NCBI GenBank assembly: GCA_900491605.1
Contig: UESW01005008.1
Coordinates: forward strand, 377,841-441,840
DNA length: 64,000 nucleotides
Direction of reading: 5' to 3'
Source of the DNA: Calamus simplicifolius
Taxonomy: Eukaryota > Streptophyta > Magnoliopsida > Arecales > Arecaceae
This document shows, piece after piece, positions 35,301 through 46,440 of the stretch (the stretch's first letter is position 1; each line of letters begins with the position of its first letter). Made by a program: the position numbers and the translations under genes. The notes beneath the pieces were generated by a model, which was given only the letters and a program-made list of their open reading frames with translations, was not told the origin of the DNA and did not search any database.

Positions 35301-36851
35301 GTCCTTAAGGGGTTATGATATAAAGAACAAATCCCTTCATTCCATGCGGCAAACCAATTGTGAAGAGTGGTTGCTATCAATAGGATTCAATCTCTTTACA
35401 TTTTCCTTTAATACTCTTTATCATCCAAAAATTTTACTACATTACAACTATACAATATTTTTAATAACAAAAAACTAAGTATTTATCGAAAAAGTAAATC
35501 TGTATTCTACTGAAGCCCTATAATGAAAGGCAATATAATAATTTACTGATCATAATTATAGCACACTAAACCTTTTCTTAACCCAATCTACACTTAAGTG
35601 CAAATCCTCTATAACCCTAGTTATAGGAAATTCCAACAACTAGGAGACCAGCAAAATTTTAGTTGCACTACTCTGGACGGCATAAAGTACATGGTGGAGA
35701 TTAGACATAAATAAGAAAGAATATTATTTTCATTTTTTGTAGCATAACAAACCTGCCATCCATCATGGGCGCTCCCACATTTAGAAAATAATCCTACTCG
35801 CAGTAGGAATCAGAAAAACACTAGAAAAGCATATCTACAGTTTAGTAAGAAAACTGCACGACAACAGAAAATAAAATCATAAATGCTGAAAATATATCTG
35901 CCCATTTAGATCTAAAGGAAGAAACCCGAGTCTCTAGTCCAGGACATTAAGGAAGATAAGCTAAATGCATAACTCTAGTAAAATCAATATAAATTAGTCC
36001 TCAAATTCCATAATTTCTAACAAAGAAAATGTAAAAGAAAGTACCTGCTGGATGAGCACGATGCGCTGGTTGGTAGAGGCCATGACGACAGCACAGAAGG
36101 GAAACCGAGATGCCTTGAGGCTGTTGCTCATCTTGAACCCTTCCGTCCTCCTAATGCTCCCGCCCCAAGCCACAAAGTTCTCGTTCACAAACGCCGCCAC
36201 TGGAGCCGAACAAAGGCATCCCGAGCAGAAGGCCGGCACGTCTGGATGGTCCGGGGAATGCAGGTACACGAACAAAAGCTTATACTCCCGCTGGGAGCGC
36301 TGGAGCGCGTCCATGAACCCCTCCGCCAAGAACCGGATTCCAGCGCCGGCCCCTCCAAAGTCCCTCTCGAAGGCCGCGACAAAGTCCGCGGCCTCGGCGG
36401 AAGACGCCGAAAGGGGGATCAGCCGGTCGGCCTCGGCCCCAGTTGGTGCGGCGAGGCCGAGGAGGTTGAGGGAGCGGGAGAGCACGCCGCGGGCGACCCA
36501 GTAACCGAGGCCGACGGCGCCGGTGATGAGGCCTATGCCGCCTGAGACGACGTAGAAGGGGAGTGTAATGAGTTTCCAGGCGAGGCCGGGCGCGGCGGGG
36601 TCGACCGGATCGTGCCGGACGAGAGAGGACTCGGCCGGATTGGAACTACCGCCACCGTTGACGTCCGCAGCGGCAGTGGAGGGATTTAATGAGGGATTGG
36701 TGGAGGAAGAGGCATTGGAGGAGGTGAAGGCGGAGATGGCGAGCTCGAGATCCCAATTGTGGGCGGAAAGGATCTCGGCGCAAAGATCGGGGTCGTCGAG
36801 GCCGGTGATGGCCTGGAAATAGGCCAATTTGTCCTCGAAGCCCTCCGCCAT
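26086..36851 (-). CDS. PUX10: Plant UBX domain protein 10 (FAF2/UBXD8-like CDC48 adaptor)
   Basis: Four exons join in phase 0 with GT-AG borders: 36851-36045, 28817-28647, 28549-28346 and 26316-26086. They give 470 residues, near Arabidopsis PUX10. The order is a UBA-like domain (about 5-45, FQAITGLDDPDLCAEIL), a hydrophobic hairpin (about 91-124), a thioredoxin-like UAS domain (about 150-285, with FVYLHSPDHPDVPAFC and KMSNSLKASRFPFCAVVM), a charged coiled coil (about 305-375) and a C-terminal UBX domain (about 395-470). The UBX domain keeps the CDC48-contacting FPR loop (439-441). In Arabidopsis PUX10 sits on lipid droplets and recruits CDC48A to extract ubiquitinated oleosins; the same role is inferred here. 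The first intron is 7.2 kb and repeat-rich. The start codon is the first Met of the UBA domain. No frame breaks were seen. Confidence 0.95.
26317..28345. other. PUX10 intron 3
   Basis: 2.03-kb intron between the coiled-coil and UBX exons. AT-rich, with no exon-like ORF or mobile element recognised. Confidence 0.85.
29703..29766. repeat. Poly(T)-poly(G) tract
   Basis: Long T runs followed by about 15 consecutive G. An ORF through it encodes only Phe/Gly runs and is not a gene. The exact length is likely to be unreliable in the assembly. Confidence 0.9.
29925..30330. repeat. Dispersed GGCCCAAGCCC-type repeat
   Basis: Repeated words such as GGGGTGGGCATGGGC, GGCCCAAGTCCAAGCCC, CTCGGCCCAAG and GCCTGGCCCATGCCC are typical of a degenerate plant interspersed repeat. 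A related ACCCGACCC-type patch lies at 30840-30910. Class unknown. Confidence 0.5.
32313..32354. repeat. (GA)n microsatellite
   Basis: About 20 GA units in PUX10 intron 1. Confidence 0.95.
34295..34450. repeat. Three-copy 62-66 bp degenerate tandem repeat
   Basis: TATTTAAGATGAATTGGTGTT at 34301 recurs as TATTCAAGGTGAATTAGTGTT (34363) and TATTTAAGGTGAAAGCTGGTG (34429), with an intervening (A/G)TA(A/C)TAAC..ATGAAAGGCTT-like part. Confidence 0.75.
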
Positions 36852-36895
36852 GGCCGGTTCTTGATCCCTCGGCGACGATCTCCGGGACCCGGGGG

Positions 36896-36907
36896 TTAGG
36901 GTTTGGG
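36896..36907 (-). promoter_or_regulatory. Telo-box in PUX10 5' region
   Basis: CCCAAACCCTAA on the minus strand, about 45 bp upstream of the PUX10 start codon. Telo-boxes (AAACCCTAA) are common just downstream of transcription starts in plant genes expressed in dividing tissue. Function here is inferred. Confidence 0.5.
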
Positions 36908-37007
36908 AGGACAGGACAAAGGAGGAGGCCTTTCGCGAAAGCGAAACGAAAAGGAGACCGAGAGGGGAGGAAGGCGGCGAGGTCGTTTAACAAATTTGGC
37001 ATGTCAA

Positions 37008-37092
37008 TGGGTTGGGTCTGACCCGACCCGGACAGTGACCCGATCCGACTCCTGACCCGATCCATTATCCGATTTTACCCGAAAACAACCCG
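37008..37092. repeat. ACCCGACCC-type repeat patch
   Basis: GGGTTGGGTCTGACCCGACCC followed by three more GACCCGATCC-like words. The same word family occurs in PUX10 intron 1 (30840-30910). Confidence 0.5.
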
Positions 37093-37106
37093 TTTCAGCA
37101 ACCCCA

Positions 37107-37646
37107 ATGCCCCTCAATGCTCAACCCTTTCGCCTCCCGATTGGTCCCCATGGCCCCACCGCGACGACGCCAGGAACGGCCATGGCGGCGATACATACCC
37201 ATGGTCCCCTCCCGAATTGGCCGTGGCAATCGACTCCCATCGCCGACGCCGAGATTCGCAATGAGTTTGCCCACAACGACCTCGAAAACGGAGACGAAGT
37301 GCAGCATCGACACTCCGCCGGGCGTCCGAAGAACCTCGACTGGACGGAGACGGCGTCTGTCATCTCTCGTAACTGGCCGGAGAGTGAGATGAAGAAGGGT
37401 TGGAGCTCGACACGATCCTCGGTACTCCGGTCTTGCGAAGAGGAGGTCGAAGGAGAAGAAGGGCGTCGCCTAGGATGGCGAAGGAGGCGGGAGATGGCGG
37501 CGGAGAGTCTGGAACGGGCGAATGGCTCTGCTTCTCGCCCTTCCAAAAGGCGGTGCTGGAAGTGGCCACCTCCGCCGACGCCTCCGGTTCGAGGGTTTGG
37601 GGGGAAAGAACCATCCGCGTTTGGGTCGGGCAGGATGATGTTTTGA
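37107..37646. other. GC-rich island with overlapping ORFs, not assigned
   Basis: Frames of 85-179 codons are open on both strands, mainly because GC-rich sequence lacks stops. The plus frame from 37107 (179 codons) and a second plus frame from 37400 have no recognisable domain. Position upstream of PUX10 and head-to-head with it would suit a divergent promoter with a first exon, but no splice partner was found. Confidence 0.25.
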
Positions 37647-38008
37647 GTTGGGCTTGGACCTGATCCAACCCATTGACAGGCCGGCCGGCCTTCGCGGTTG
37701 GCAGATATCTTATATAATCTTTAAAAAGTCTTTGTACAAAAAGAAAAGTCTTTGTACATCATCTTCGATGCAGCAAGTTTTATGTGGGCTGCATCGTTTT
37801 TTTTTTATTGATTCACATGGATCCCATATGGCATGACGTGATGGGACAGAATAGCAGGAGATAATGTTACTTTTTGATTGTACATCCATTAAAAGTCCCT
37901 TTCACCATTGGTGTGCAGACGAAAATGCCCTTTCTTTCCAGCATACTTCAACCTGCCATCTTATTTGGATTTTGCTGATAGAAAACTCTTTCTGATTGTA
38001 AAACAATC
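37647..38008. other. No gene seen
   Basis: Short spacer with a direct repeat of AAAGTCTTTGTACA (37726 and 37744) and a T run. Nothing else recognised. Confidence 0.5.
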
Positions 38009-38227
38009 TTCCTGTGGATGATGGTGCCGCGGAGCAGGAGTCTGAGGTTGAGGTTGTGGTTTATGAGCTTGACGATGGCTTTCAGGATCTCCTACCAGAT
38101 AAGATGGCGGGTAGAAGTAGGCCTGCATGAGGGTGTTAGTTTGGACCAGCATCACCGCCTTGGCGTACCATGATGGAAGGGGCTCGGTGCCGATGACATC
38201 GGTATTCAGGAACTGGATGGTTTCGTC
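38009..38227 (-). pseudogene. Phenylalanine ammonia-lyase (PAL) gene fragment
   Basis: Minus strand from 38227 reads ETIQFLNTDVIGTEPLP, then AKAVMLVQTNTLMQAY. After a frame change near 38105 it reads EILKAIVKLINHNLNLRLLL and RGTIIHR. This is the order and spacing of the conserved PAL segment just before the Ala-Ser-Gly that forms the MIO cofactor. That tripeptide is not present. Only about 73 codons remain, with one frameshift and many substitutions, so it is non-functional. It abuts the 22-bp array. Histidine ammonia-lyase is the other family with this segment but is not a plant enzyme. Confidence 0.75.
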
Positions 38228-38385
38228 TGGAAATCAATGGTCTTTTTGTGCGGCGATAGCTTTGGAGGATTCATCAGCTTTGGTGCTAGCTTTGTGCTAG
38301 CTTTTGATGATTCATCAGCTTTAGTTCATCTGTGTTCCTTAAACTCTAACTTCTTAACAACTTTGCTGCTCAAAAAGCATTAGTT

Positions 38386-38978
38386 CAACTAGGGTGTTGT
38401 AGGTTTTGAACTAATGTTTTGTCTTAACGTTTGAACTAGGGTATCGTGGGTTTTGAACTAAGGTGTCGTGGGTTTTGAACTAGGGTGTCGTAAGTTTTCA
38501 ACTAGGGTGTCGTGGGTTTTGAACTAGGATGTCGTGGGTTTTCAACTAGGGTGTTATGGGTTTTGAACTAATGCTTTGTCCTAACGTTTTGAACTAGGGT
38601 GTCGTGGGTTTTGAACTAGGGTGTCGTGGGTTTTGAACTAGGGTGTCGTGGGTTTTCAATTAGGGTGTCATGGGTTTTGAACTAGGGTGTCGTGGGTTTT
38701 CAACTAGGGTGTCCTAGGTTTTGAACTAATGCTTTGTCTTAACGTTTTGAACTAGGATATCGTGGGTTTTCAACTAGGGTGTCGTGGGTTTTAAACTAGA
38801 GTGTCGTGGGTTTCGAACTAGGGTGTCATGGGTTTTCAACTAGGGTGTCATGGGTTTTGAACTAATGCTTTGTCTTAACGTTTTGAACTAGGGTGTCGTG
38901 GGTTTTGAACTAGGGTGTCATGGGTTTTCAACTAGGGTGTTGTGGGTTTTGAACTAATGCTTTGTCTTAACGTTTTGA
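38386..38978. repeat. 22-bp tandem array with interspersed longer unit
   Basis: GAACTAGGGTGTCGTGGGTT plus TT repeats about 25 times at 22 bp, alternating TTTTGAAC and TTTTCAAC. Every several units a variant with AATGCTTTGTCTTAACG is inserted, giving a higher-order pattern. The array lies exactly between the PAL fragment and the truncated gypsy gag. Confidence 0.9.
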
Positions 38979-40171
38979 AGCGGGACGGGAGTCCACTTGG
39001 CTCGGGGTGAGCAAGCTTGCGGCTGGAGCTCCTTGAGGATTCCCGGTGGGTGAGGTCGGCCTCGTACGCACGGATGTACTTTTGAGCCCGGAGGAGGAGG
39101 TCGGAGTAAGAGCTCGGAAGCTTTTTATCCAAAGAAAAGGTGAAGCGGGACGGGAGGAGCCCCGCTTCAGCGCTAGTGCCACCACTGCATCGTCGAGATG
39201 ATATACCTCAAGGGCAGCGGTCTTGAACCGGGACACAAAGTCCCGCAGTGACTCCCCCTCCTTATGACGCATGAAGAAGAGGCTGTCCGCGACCCTCAGG
39301 ATTCACCGGCAGGCATCAAAATGCGCCAGAAAGGCCCTTTCCAGCTCTCGAAAAGGGTTGATGCTGTGGGGGGACAGGCGCGAGTGCCAAGCGCAAGCAG
39401 CCTTCCGCAGAGTAGCAGGGAGAGAAGGGCGTCCGAGGCATCCTGAACTTGCATCATGGCCTTGTAACTCTCGAGGTGGTCGAGAGGATCCATCGTACCA
39501 TCGTACGAATCTATCTGGGGGAATCGAAATCTAGAGGGGACGTGCTCCTCCAGTATCCGACGAGTATAAGGAGGATGGGGGTCATATTCCTCCTCCGACT
39601 GGTTGTTGATCTTCCTGGCGAGCTCGTCTAGTCGCCGGTTGTACGCATCCAGGCGCTACTCCGCCTGGCGGCTGATCATCAAGACCCTCTGAGGCAGCTC
39701 GGAGGATGAAGAAGAGGAAGACGAAGAAGAAAGAGAAGGACGCGGAAGGTGGGATTTCCGTTTTGGTTCCTTCTGGCGGTACGGCTTAGGAGGAAACTTG
39801 CTCGGGCCACAATCTGGAGATCGTGGCCGCTTGGGGGGATCACGGTGAGGCTTCCTTGGAGAAGCCCGGCGACGACTGGCCTCTCGCTGAGGAGAGCCTC
39901 CCCTTGCAGACTGTTGACTAGCAGGGGGAGCGGTTTGATGCTGAGTGGCCACGGACTGCTGCTGCTGAAGTCCGTGGACCATAGCGGTGAGGGTCTGGAC
40001 TTGCTGAGTGAGAGTTGCCAGCTGTTCTACAGCCGGGGCAGCCGCCTCTGGTTGCGGGAAAGTAATGGGAGGATCAGCGGCTGGGAGGTTGGTCTCCTGC
40101 TGCCTAGCTGGGGGAAGATGCCCCTCAGGGTGACTAACCGAGGCATCCTGAGCTTGTGTCATCACCATTAT
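38979..40171 (-). pseudogene. Truncated Ty3/gypsy gag
   Basis: Starts MVMTQAQDAS near 40171. It has a Gln-rich coiled segment, a basic/Ser-rich region, then the capsid-like Retrotrans_gag part: DPLDHLESYKAMMQ, later HKEGESLRDFVSRFKTAALEV and YIRAYEADLTHRE. At least two frame breaks and a stop after ISRQAE interrupt it, and the C-terminal knuckle, protease and pol are missing. The cut lies at the edge of the 22-bp array. The 5' LTR and PBS follow to the right. It belongs to the same Tat-like family as the 64-kb element but is clearly diverged from it. Confidence 0.85.
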
Positions 40172-40235
40172 TGGGAGAGGGGGAGAAAAGAGAAGTATAC
40201 TGTAGGGTTCGGGCCTTCTTTGCTTTTGCAGTCTC

Positions 40236-40253
40236 CCCCTTCCTGACGCGCCA
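40236..40253 (-). other. Primer-binding site of truncated gypsy element
   Basis: TGGCGCGTCAGGAAGGGG on the minus strand, three bases (GAT) from the LTR end at 40257. Same start as the PBS at 1424 and 63928. Confidence 0.6.
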
Positions 40254-40537
40254 ATCTGATGATGCCCGATCATCGGTCTTGAATGTCGGGAGAAGAGAGC
40301 TGCTTAATCCACGAATCCACGCATGATCGGATGGCCTGCAAAAAAGTCCCAAGACCGAAGGGGTGCTCCGGTGAAGACCCTCCGACGCTCAAGTCAGCAA
40401 CCGGGGTCAAAGCTGAGGGAGAGCTCAGACGAGCTCTTCTTGGAGAAAAATGAGTCCTCATAAAGGGGGAATCCCTCTCTGAGTATCAGGATAGCAAGCG
40501 TATCAGTTTGTGTACCTTGTTTCTGAGTGGACTTATC

Positions 40538-40546
40538 CTTTTATAG
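40538..40546 (-). promoter_or_regulatory. LTR TATA box
   Basis: CTATAAAAGG on the minus strand; a G-box core CACGTGG lies about 25 bp upstream (40567-40585 region), and both are conserved in the LTR at 43.6 kb. Confidence 0.55.
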
Positions 40547-40819
40547 GGGGTTGACACCTGCACAACCACGTGGAGTTCCGTGATAAGGGAATGTCCGCGG
40601 GGTTCGTGGGGGTTGCGTGAGTTTGGGCCGTTTGGTGGTTCCTGTCTCATCGGAGAGGAGGAAAAACGGTGGTTGGTGAGCCACGTCCCATCAGTCAGTG
40701 GAGCTGGCAGGTAGTTAGGTCTGGTCCCATCAATGGAGCAGCCAGTGGGTGGTTGGACCTGGTTATGTCAGACGGCACGGGTCAGAAGGATGGTGGCTTG
40801 AACAGCCAGGACCATCCTG

Positions 40820-41345
40820 GGGCCAACTTGGGAAAGTCGGGACTGGCCGGGACTGCCTTGATTCTCCTGAGGGCGCCGAGGCCGAGCAGGGCCAACTCGG
40901 CCGACCTGGAGATGCCGGGGCGGGACCGACCAGGGATGGTCGGGGTCGACTCGGCTGACTGGGAGATGCTGGGGCCGAGCGGGGCCGACTTGGGGAAGTC
41001 GGAGCTGACTCGGTCAGCTTGGAGATGCCGGGACCAAGCAGGGCCGACTTGGGAAAGACAGGGCTGGCTCGGCCGACTGGGAGGTGCCGGGGCCGAGCGG
41101 GGCTGACTTGGGGAAGTCAGGGCTGGCTCGACCGACTGGGAGGTGCTGGAGCTAAGCGGGGCCGACTTGGAGAAGTCGGGGCCGGCTTGGCCGACTGGGA
41201 GGTGCTGGGGCCGAGCGGGGCCGACTTGGGGAAGTCAGGGCGGCTCGGCTGGCTTGGAGATGTTGGGGCCGAGTGGGGCCGACTTGGAGAAGTCGGGGTC
41301 GGCTTGAATGAGGCGGGGCCGACTTGAATGAGAGGGCCGACTTAA
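40820..41345. repeat. 59-bp tandem array in LTR U3
   Basis: GGCCGACTTGGGGAAGTCGG-type cores begin at 40983, 41042, 41101, 41160, 41219 and 41277, 58-59 bp apart, with looser copies outside. The core CCGACTTGGGGAAGTCGG is a perfect hairpin (7-bp arms, 4-nt loop). ORFs through it are by-products. Confidence 0.9.
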
Positions 41346-41749
41346 ATGAGGCGGGGCCGACTTGGAAGAGGCCGGGACGGGACGATGCCGAGACAGGGCC
41401 GACTTGAATGAGAGCGGGAGGAGGGAGAAGGCCGACTTGGACTTTCTCCTCTCTTCTCATTATGCGTCCGTCATGCTCCATTCCCTTAAATGCTGGCCAA
41501 CGTCATTCTGCACCATTAAATGCTCCAGCCCTTTGACTTGACTATCGGCCATTAATGACAGAAGGTGGCCGACGTAACGTGGCCCATTTTTCCTTTTTGT
41601 TCTCTTTCTTCATCATGACGGAGCAATGCCATGGAGGAAATGTTTAATGCTCATCGTGCCCTTCGAAAAGAAAACCGAGTAGAACAGTAAGGCCGCCTAG
41701 GAATTAAGCCGTCCAGGAAGGCCGCCGCGGCCGTCTAGGAAAATTGTCT

Positions 41750-42289
41750 GGAAATCACAATCTTGAGAGGATGCCATCCAAAAATTGTTGTCTTTATTGC
41801 TCATGGGGTCAACTGGCCCCATCACCTATCAAACAGGTTAAGAACGAATGGATGAAAAGGAAGATGGAGTTTGCTCTTGAAGAACTCCTCATACAGGGCC
41901 ACCTGACCGAGCCGATCGGAGGTCACCCTATCCTTGGGCTCATGAGCGGATAGACGTACATAACTGGGAACCCTATACCTAACCCTAATGTCTTCTACCT
42001 CCTCAGGGGTCATGGTGGAGACCATCCCCTCCAACTTTGTCAGATCAGAAGTGACTACCGGAGGAGGGGTCGGACGGACTATGAGCGGTGGAGCTACCCT
42101 AGGTGGCGTTATCCTAGGCAGAGATGCTCGGGTCGAAGGCTGCTCAGCCTTCGCCGAATGATCACGGATGGTCACACCACCGGCCGGCCGACGGCAATGA
42201 TGCACCAGAGGGATCTCCTCTTCCTCCTCCGAGGACCGAGGGGGACTCACAGCGGGCCTCTTGCCCTCCCTAATGGCACGATGATCCAT
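41750..42289 (-). pseudogene. Truncated antisense Transposase_28-like ORF
   Basis: Starts MDHRAIREGKRP at 42289. After a Pro/Ser-rich leader it has a segment with EPKDRVTSDRLGQVALYEEF and LPFHPFVLNLFDR. This matches, in order, the EPGDRVTRD, VFVYED, RFPLHPLVKEI segment of the plus-strand ORF at 51252, i.e. the start of the 'putative gypsy type transposon' domain (Transposase_28). The frame stops at 41822 and only degraded sequence continues. It starts about 590 bp inside the 3' LTR and reads away from it, the same arrangement as in the 64-kb element. Confidence 0.75.
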
Positions 42290-42454
42290 AGACTCAAAAA
42301 GAAGAAGACAAAGAACGAGGAAGACAAAAGGGACTAACCTAGTGTCAAGATGAAAGAGCAGAAGGTTCGGACTTAGAGAAGGCTCAGAGCTCTAGGAGGA
42401 AGACGACAAGGAAGATGATGAAAGAGTGGAAGGCACGCTCGGGCAGACGAAGCA

Positions 42455-42462
42455 CTTTTATA
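42455..42462 (-). promoter_or_regulatory. TATA box of the antisense ORF
   Basis: TATAAAAG on the minus strand, about 165 bp upstream of the ATG at 42289 and outside the LTR (which starts at 42877). Confidence 0.5.
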
Positions 42463-42860
42463 CAGGCTTTTTAAATTGCCCGCCCGAGGCATTGCCACAC
42501 GGCCATCCACGATTAAGGCCACCAGCTCCCAGCTATCAATCACTCCCCCTTCACCCGAGATATGGCGTCTCGGTTCCACACAAGGAGCGGGATCCGCGAC
42601 CAATGATATGATATAGGGAGTAGTGGCTTAATGATGGCACCCAACTTTTTTCATTCCTCAAGAAATATCTCCTCGATGCGCCCGAAATCGATTTCACTTT
42701 TCATGCTTCTCCTTAAATACGAACGAACCTTGAAGCGACATCGCCTTGAGGAGATGCGCCTCCGCCTCCGATGGTTAATGGCGCACAAAGCTAGTAATGA
42801 TGATAAATTTTTGTGCTCCTTTCGCTCAAGGGTCAGCGGACGTGTGGCCCCTTGAGCTCA

Positions 42861-42872
42861 GGAATGGAGGGG
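42861..42872 (+). other. Polypurine tract before 3' LTR
   Basis: GGAATGGAGGGG, four bases before the TGATATGG LTR start. The 64-kb element has the near-identical GGGAGTGGAGGG four bases from its LTR. Confidence 0.6.
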
Positions 42873-42876
42873 CATC

Positions 42877-43859
42877 TGATATGGTTGATAGCACCATGCA
42901 AGCGTTAATTGCAGACCTGACTGACGGCGGAACTTAATATAGGCGGCCTCGTCTCTTCAAGGCGGCCCCGCTCTTCAGTGGCGGCCCCATCTTCCCAAGG
43001 TGGCCCTCGATGGCCCTGTCTCTCCAAGGCAGCCTTGCTCTTCAGTGGCGGCTCCGTCTCTCCAAGGCGGTCCTTGGTGGCCCCATCTCTCCAAAGCGAC
43101 CCTTGGTAGCCCTCTCTTTTTAAGGCGGTTCTCGGTGGCCCCATCTCTCCAAGATGACCCCCGGTGGCTCCGTCTCTCCAAGACAGCCCTGTCTCTCCAA
43201 GGCGGCCCCACTCTTCAGTGCGGCCACGTTTTCCCAAGGCGGCCCTCGACGGCCCTTTTTCTCCAAGGCGACCCTCGATGGCCCTTTCTCTCCGAAACCG
43301 GCCCCAACACTGGCCGCGATACCAACCCCTATATCAGCCCCTGGATGGGCTGCGGCGCTTACGTGGCCCCTGCATGGGTTAGCCGCGTCCGCCGCCTCTT
43401 CCACGTACGTGCCCGATGGGATTAGGCTCACCTACCACCTATTCCATATACCTGATGGGACCAGGCCCACCTATCATCTGCTCCATGCGCTCGATGGGAC
43501 CAGGCGCACCACCAACTGGCCCATGTGTCCGATAAGATCCAGCCCACCAACTGCCTCTAAACTCATGTAATCATCATGAGTTTAACAGACATTCATTTCC
43601 ACGGAACTCCACGTGGCTGATCCCCGACTGAAACCAGAGATCCATAAAAGGGTAAGAAGGATTCTTAGCAAGGTAAGTTCTAAGCTCTAAGAAAAACATA
43701 CTTGCACTCGGAGAGCACTTGGGTTCTCTGAGCTCTCTTTCCAAACTTTCTCAAGTTTACAGCTGTGACTCCGGTCACTAACTTGCCCGTCGAAAGGTTC
43801 CCGTCGGAGCAACCTCTGGCCCTGGGACTTCTTGCAGGCCCTCTCGGAGAGCATCATCA
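42877..43859 (+). mobile_element. 3' LTR of truncated plus-strand gypsy element
   Basis: 983 bp, starting TGATATGG after a polypurine tract and ending CATCATCA (TGAT...ATCA ends). It holds a U3 tandem array, a G-box block (CACGGAACTCCACGTGG), a TATA-like CATAAAAGG at 43645, and an R-U5 like the inverted LTR at 40.3-40.5 kb. The internal region to the left is truncated to the antisense ORF remnant. Confidence 0.75.
42935..43300. repeat. About 29-bp degenerate tandem array in LTR U3
   Basis: GTCTCTCCAAGGCGGCCCT-like units recur at about 29-bp spacing with some 38-bp insert variants (CTCTTCAGTGGCGG). GGCGGCCCC words resemble those of the array at 7730. Confidence 0.75.
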
Positions 43860-46246
<2,387 letters not shown>

Positions 46247-46440
46247 TACATGTATGTATGTATATGTGTGTGTATATAAATGTATGTGTATATGTGTGTA
46301 TATATAAATATATGCATGCATACATATATATAACTATATATGTATGGCTATACTTGAATGTAGCTAAGTATAGCTTCTGCCTTCTAAGGATAATTCAAAA
46401 AAAAAAAAATCATCATTGTATGATAAATTTGACCAGCAAG

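Larger units (their letters stand above)
28818..36044. other. PUX10 intron 1 (7.2 kb)
   Basis: Runs from the GT at 36044-36043 to the CAG before 28817. It holds poly(T)/poly(G), GGCCCAAG-type and (GA)n repeats and a three-copy 62-66 bp repeat (listed separately). No nested gene was recognised; ORFs of 60-110 codons inside are AT-rich and featureless. Confidence 0.8.
40257..41744 (-). mobile_element. 5' LTR of truncated minus-strand gypsy element
   Basis: The left edge TGATGATGCCC mirrors the CATCATCA end of the plus-strand LTR at 43859. Shared blocks in inverted order (CACGGAACTCCACGTGG, GACTTNTTGCAGGCC, TATA-like ATAAAAGG) show the two LTRs are the same family. R-U5 is 40257 to about 40510 and U3 contains a 59-bp array. 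The right edge is not resolved and is placed where the neighbouring fragment's antisense ORF remnant begins. Confidence 0.65.

Noticed and set aside
36052..36822. ORFs antisense to PUX10 exon 1
   Set aside because: GC-rich shadow frames of a well-supported exon.
38386..38978. CRISPR-like array
   Set aside because: Units are contiguous 22-bp repeats without unique spacers, in a plant genome.
40669..41481. Plus- and minus-strand ORFs of 102-145 codons
   Set aside because: They run through the 59-bp LTR array. Repetitive translation with no domain.
42905..43570. Several ORFs of 72-141 codons on both strands
   Set aside because: Products of the about 29-bp GC-rich array in an LTR.
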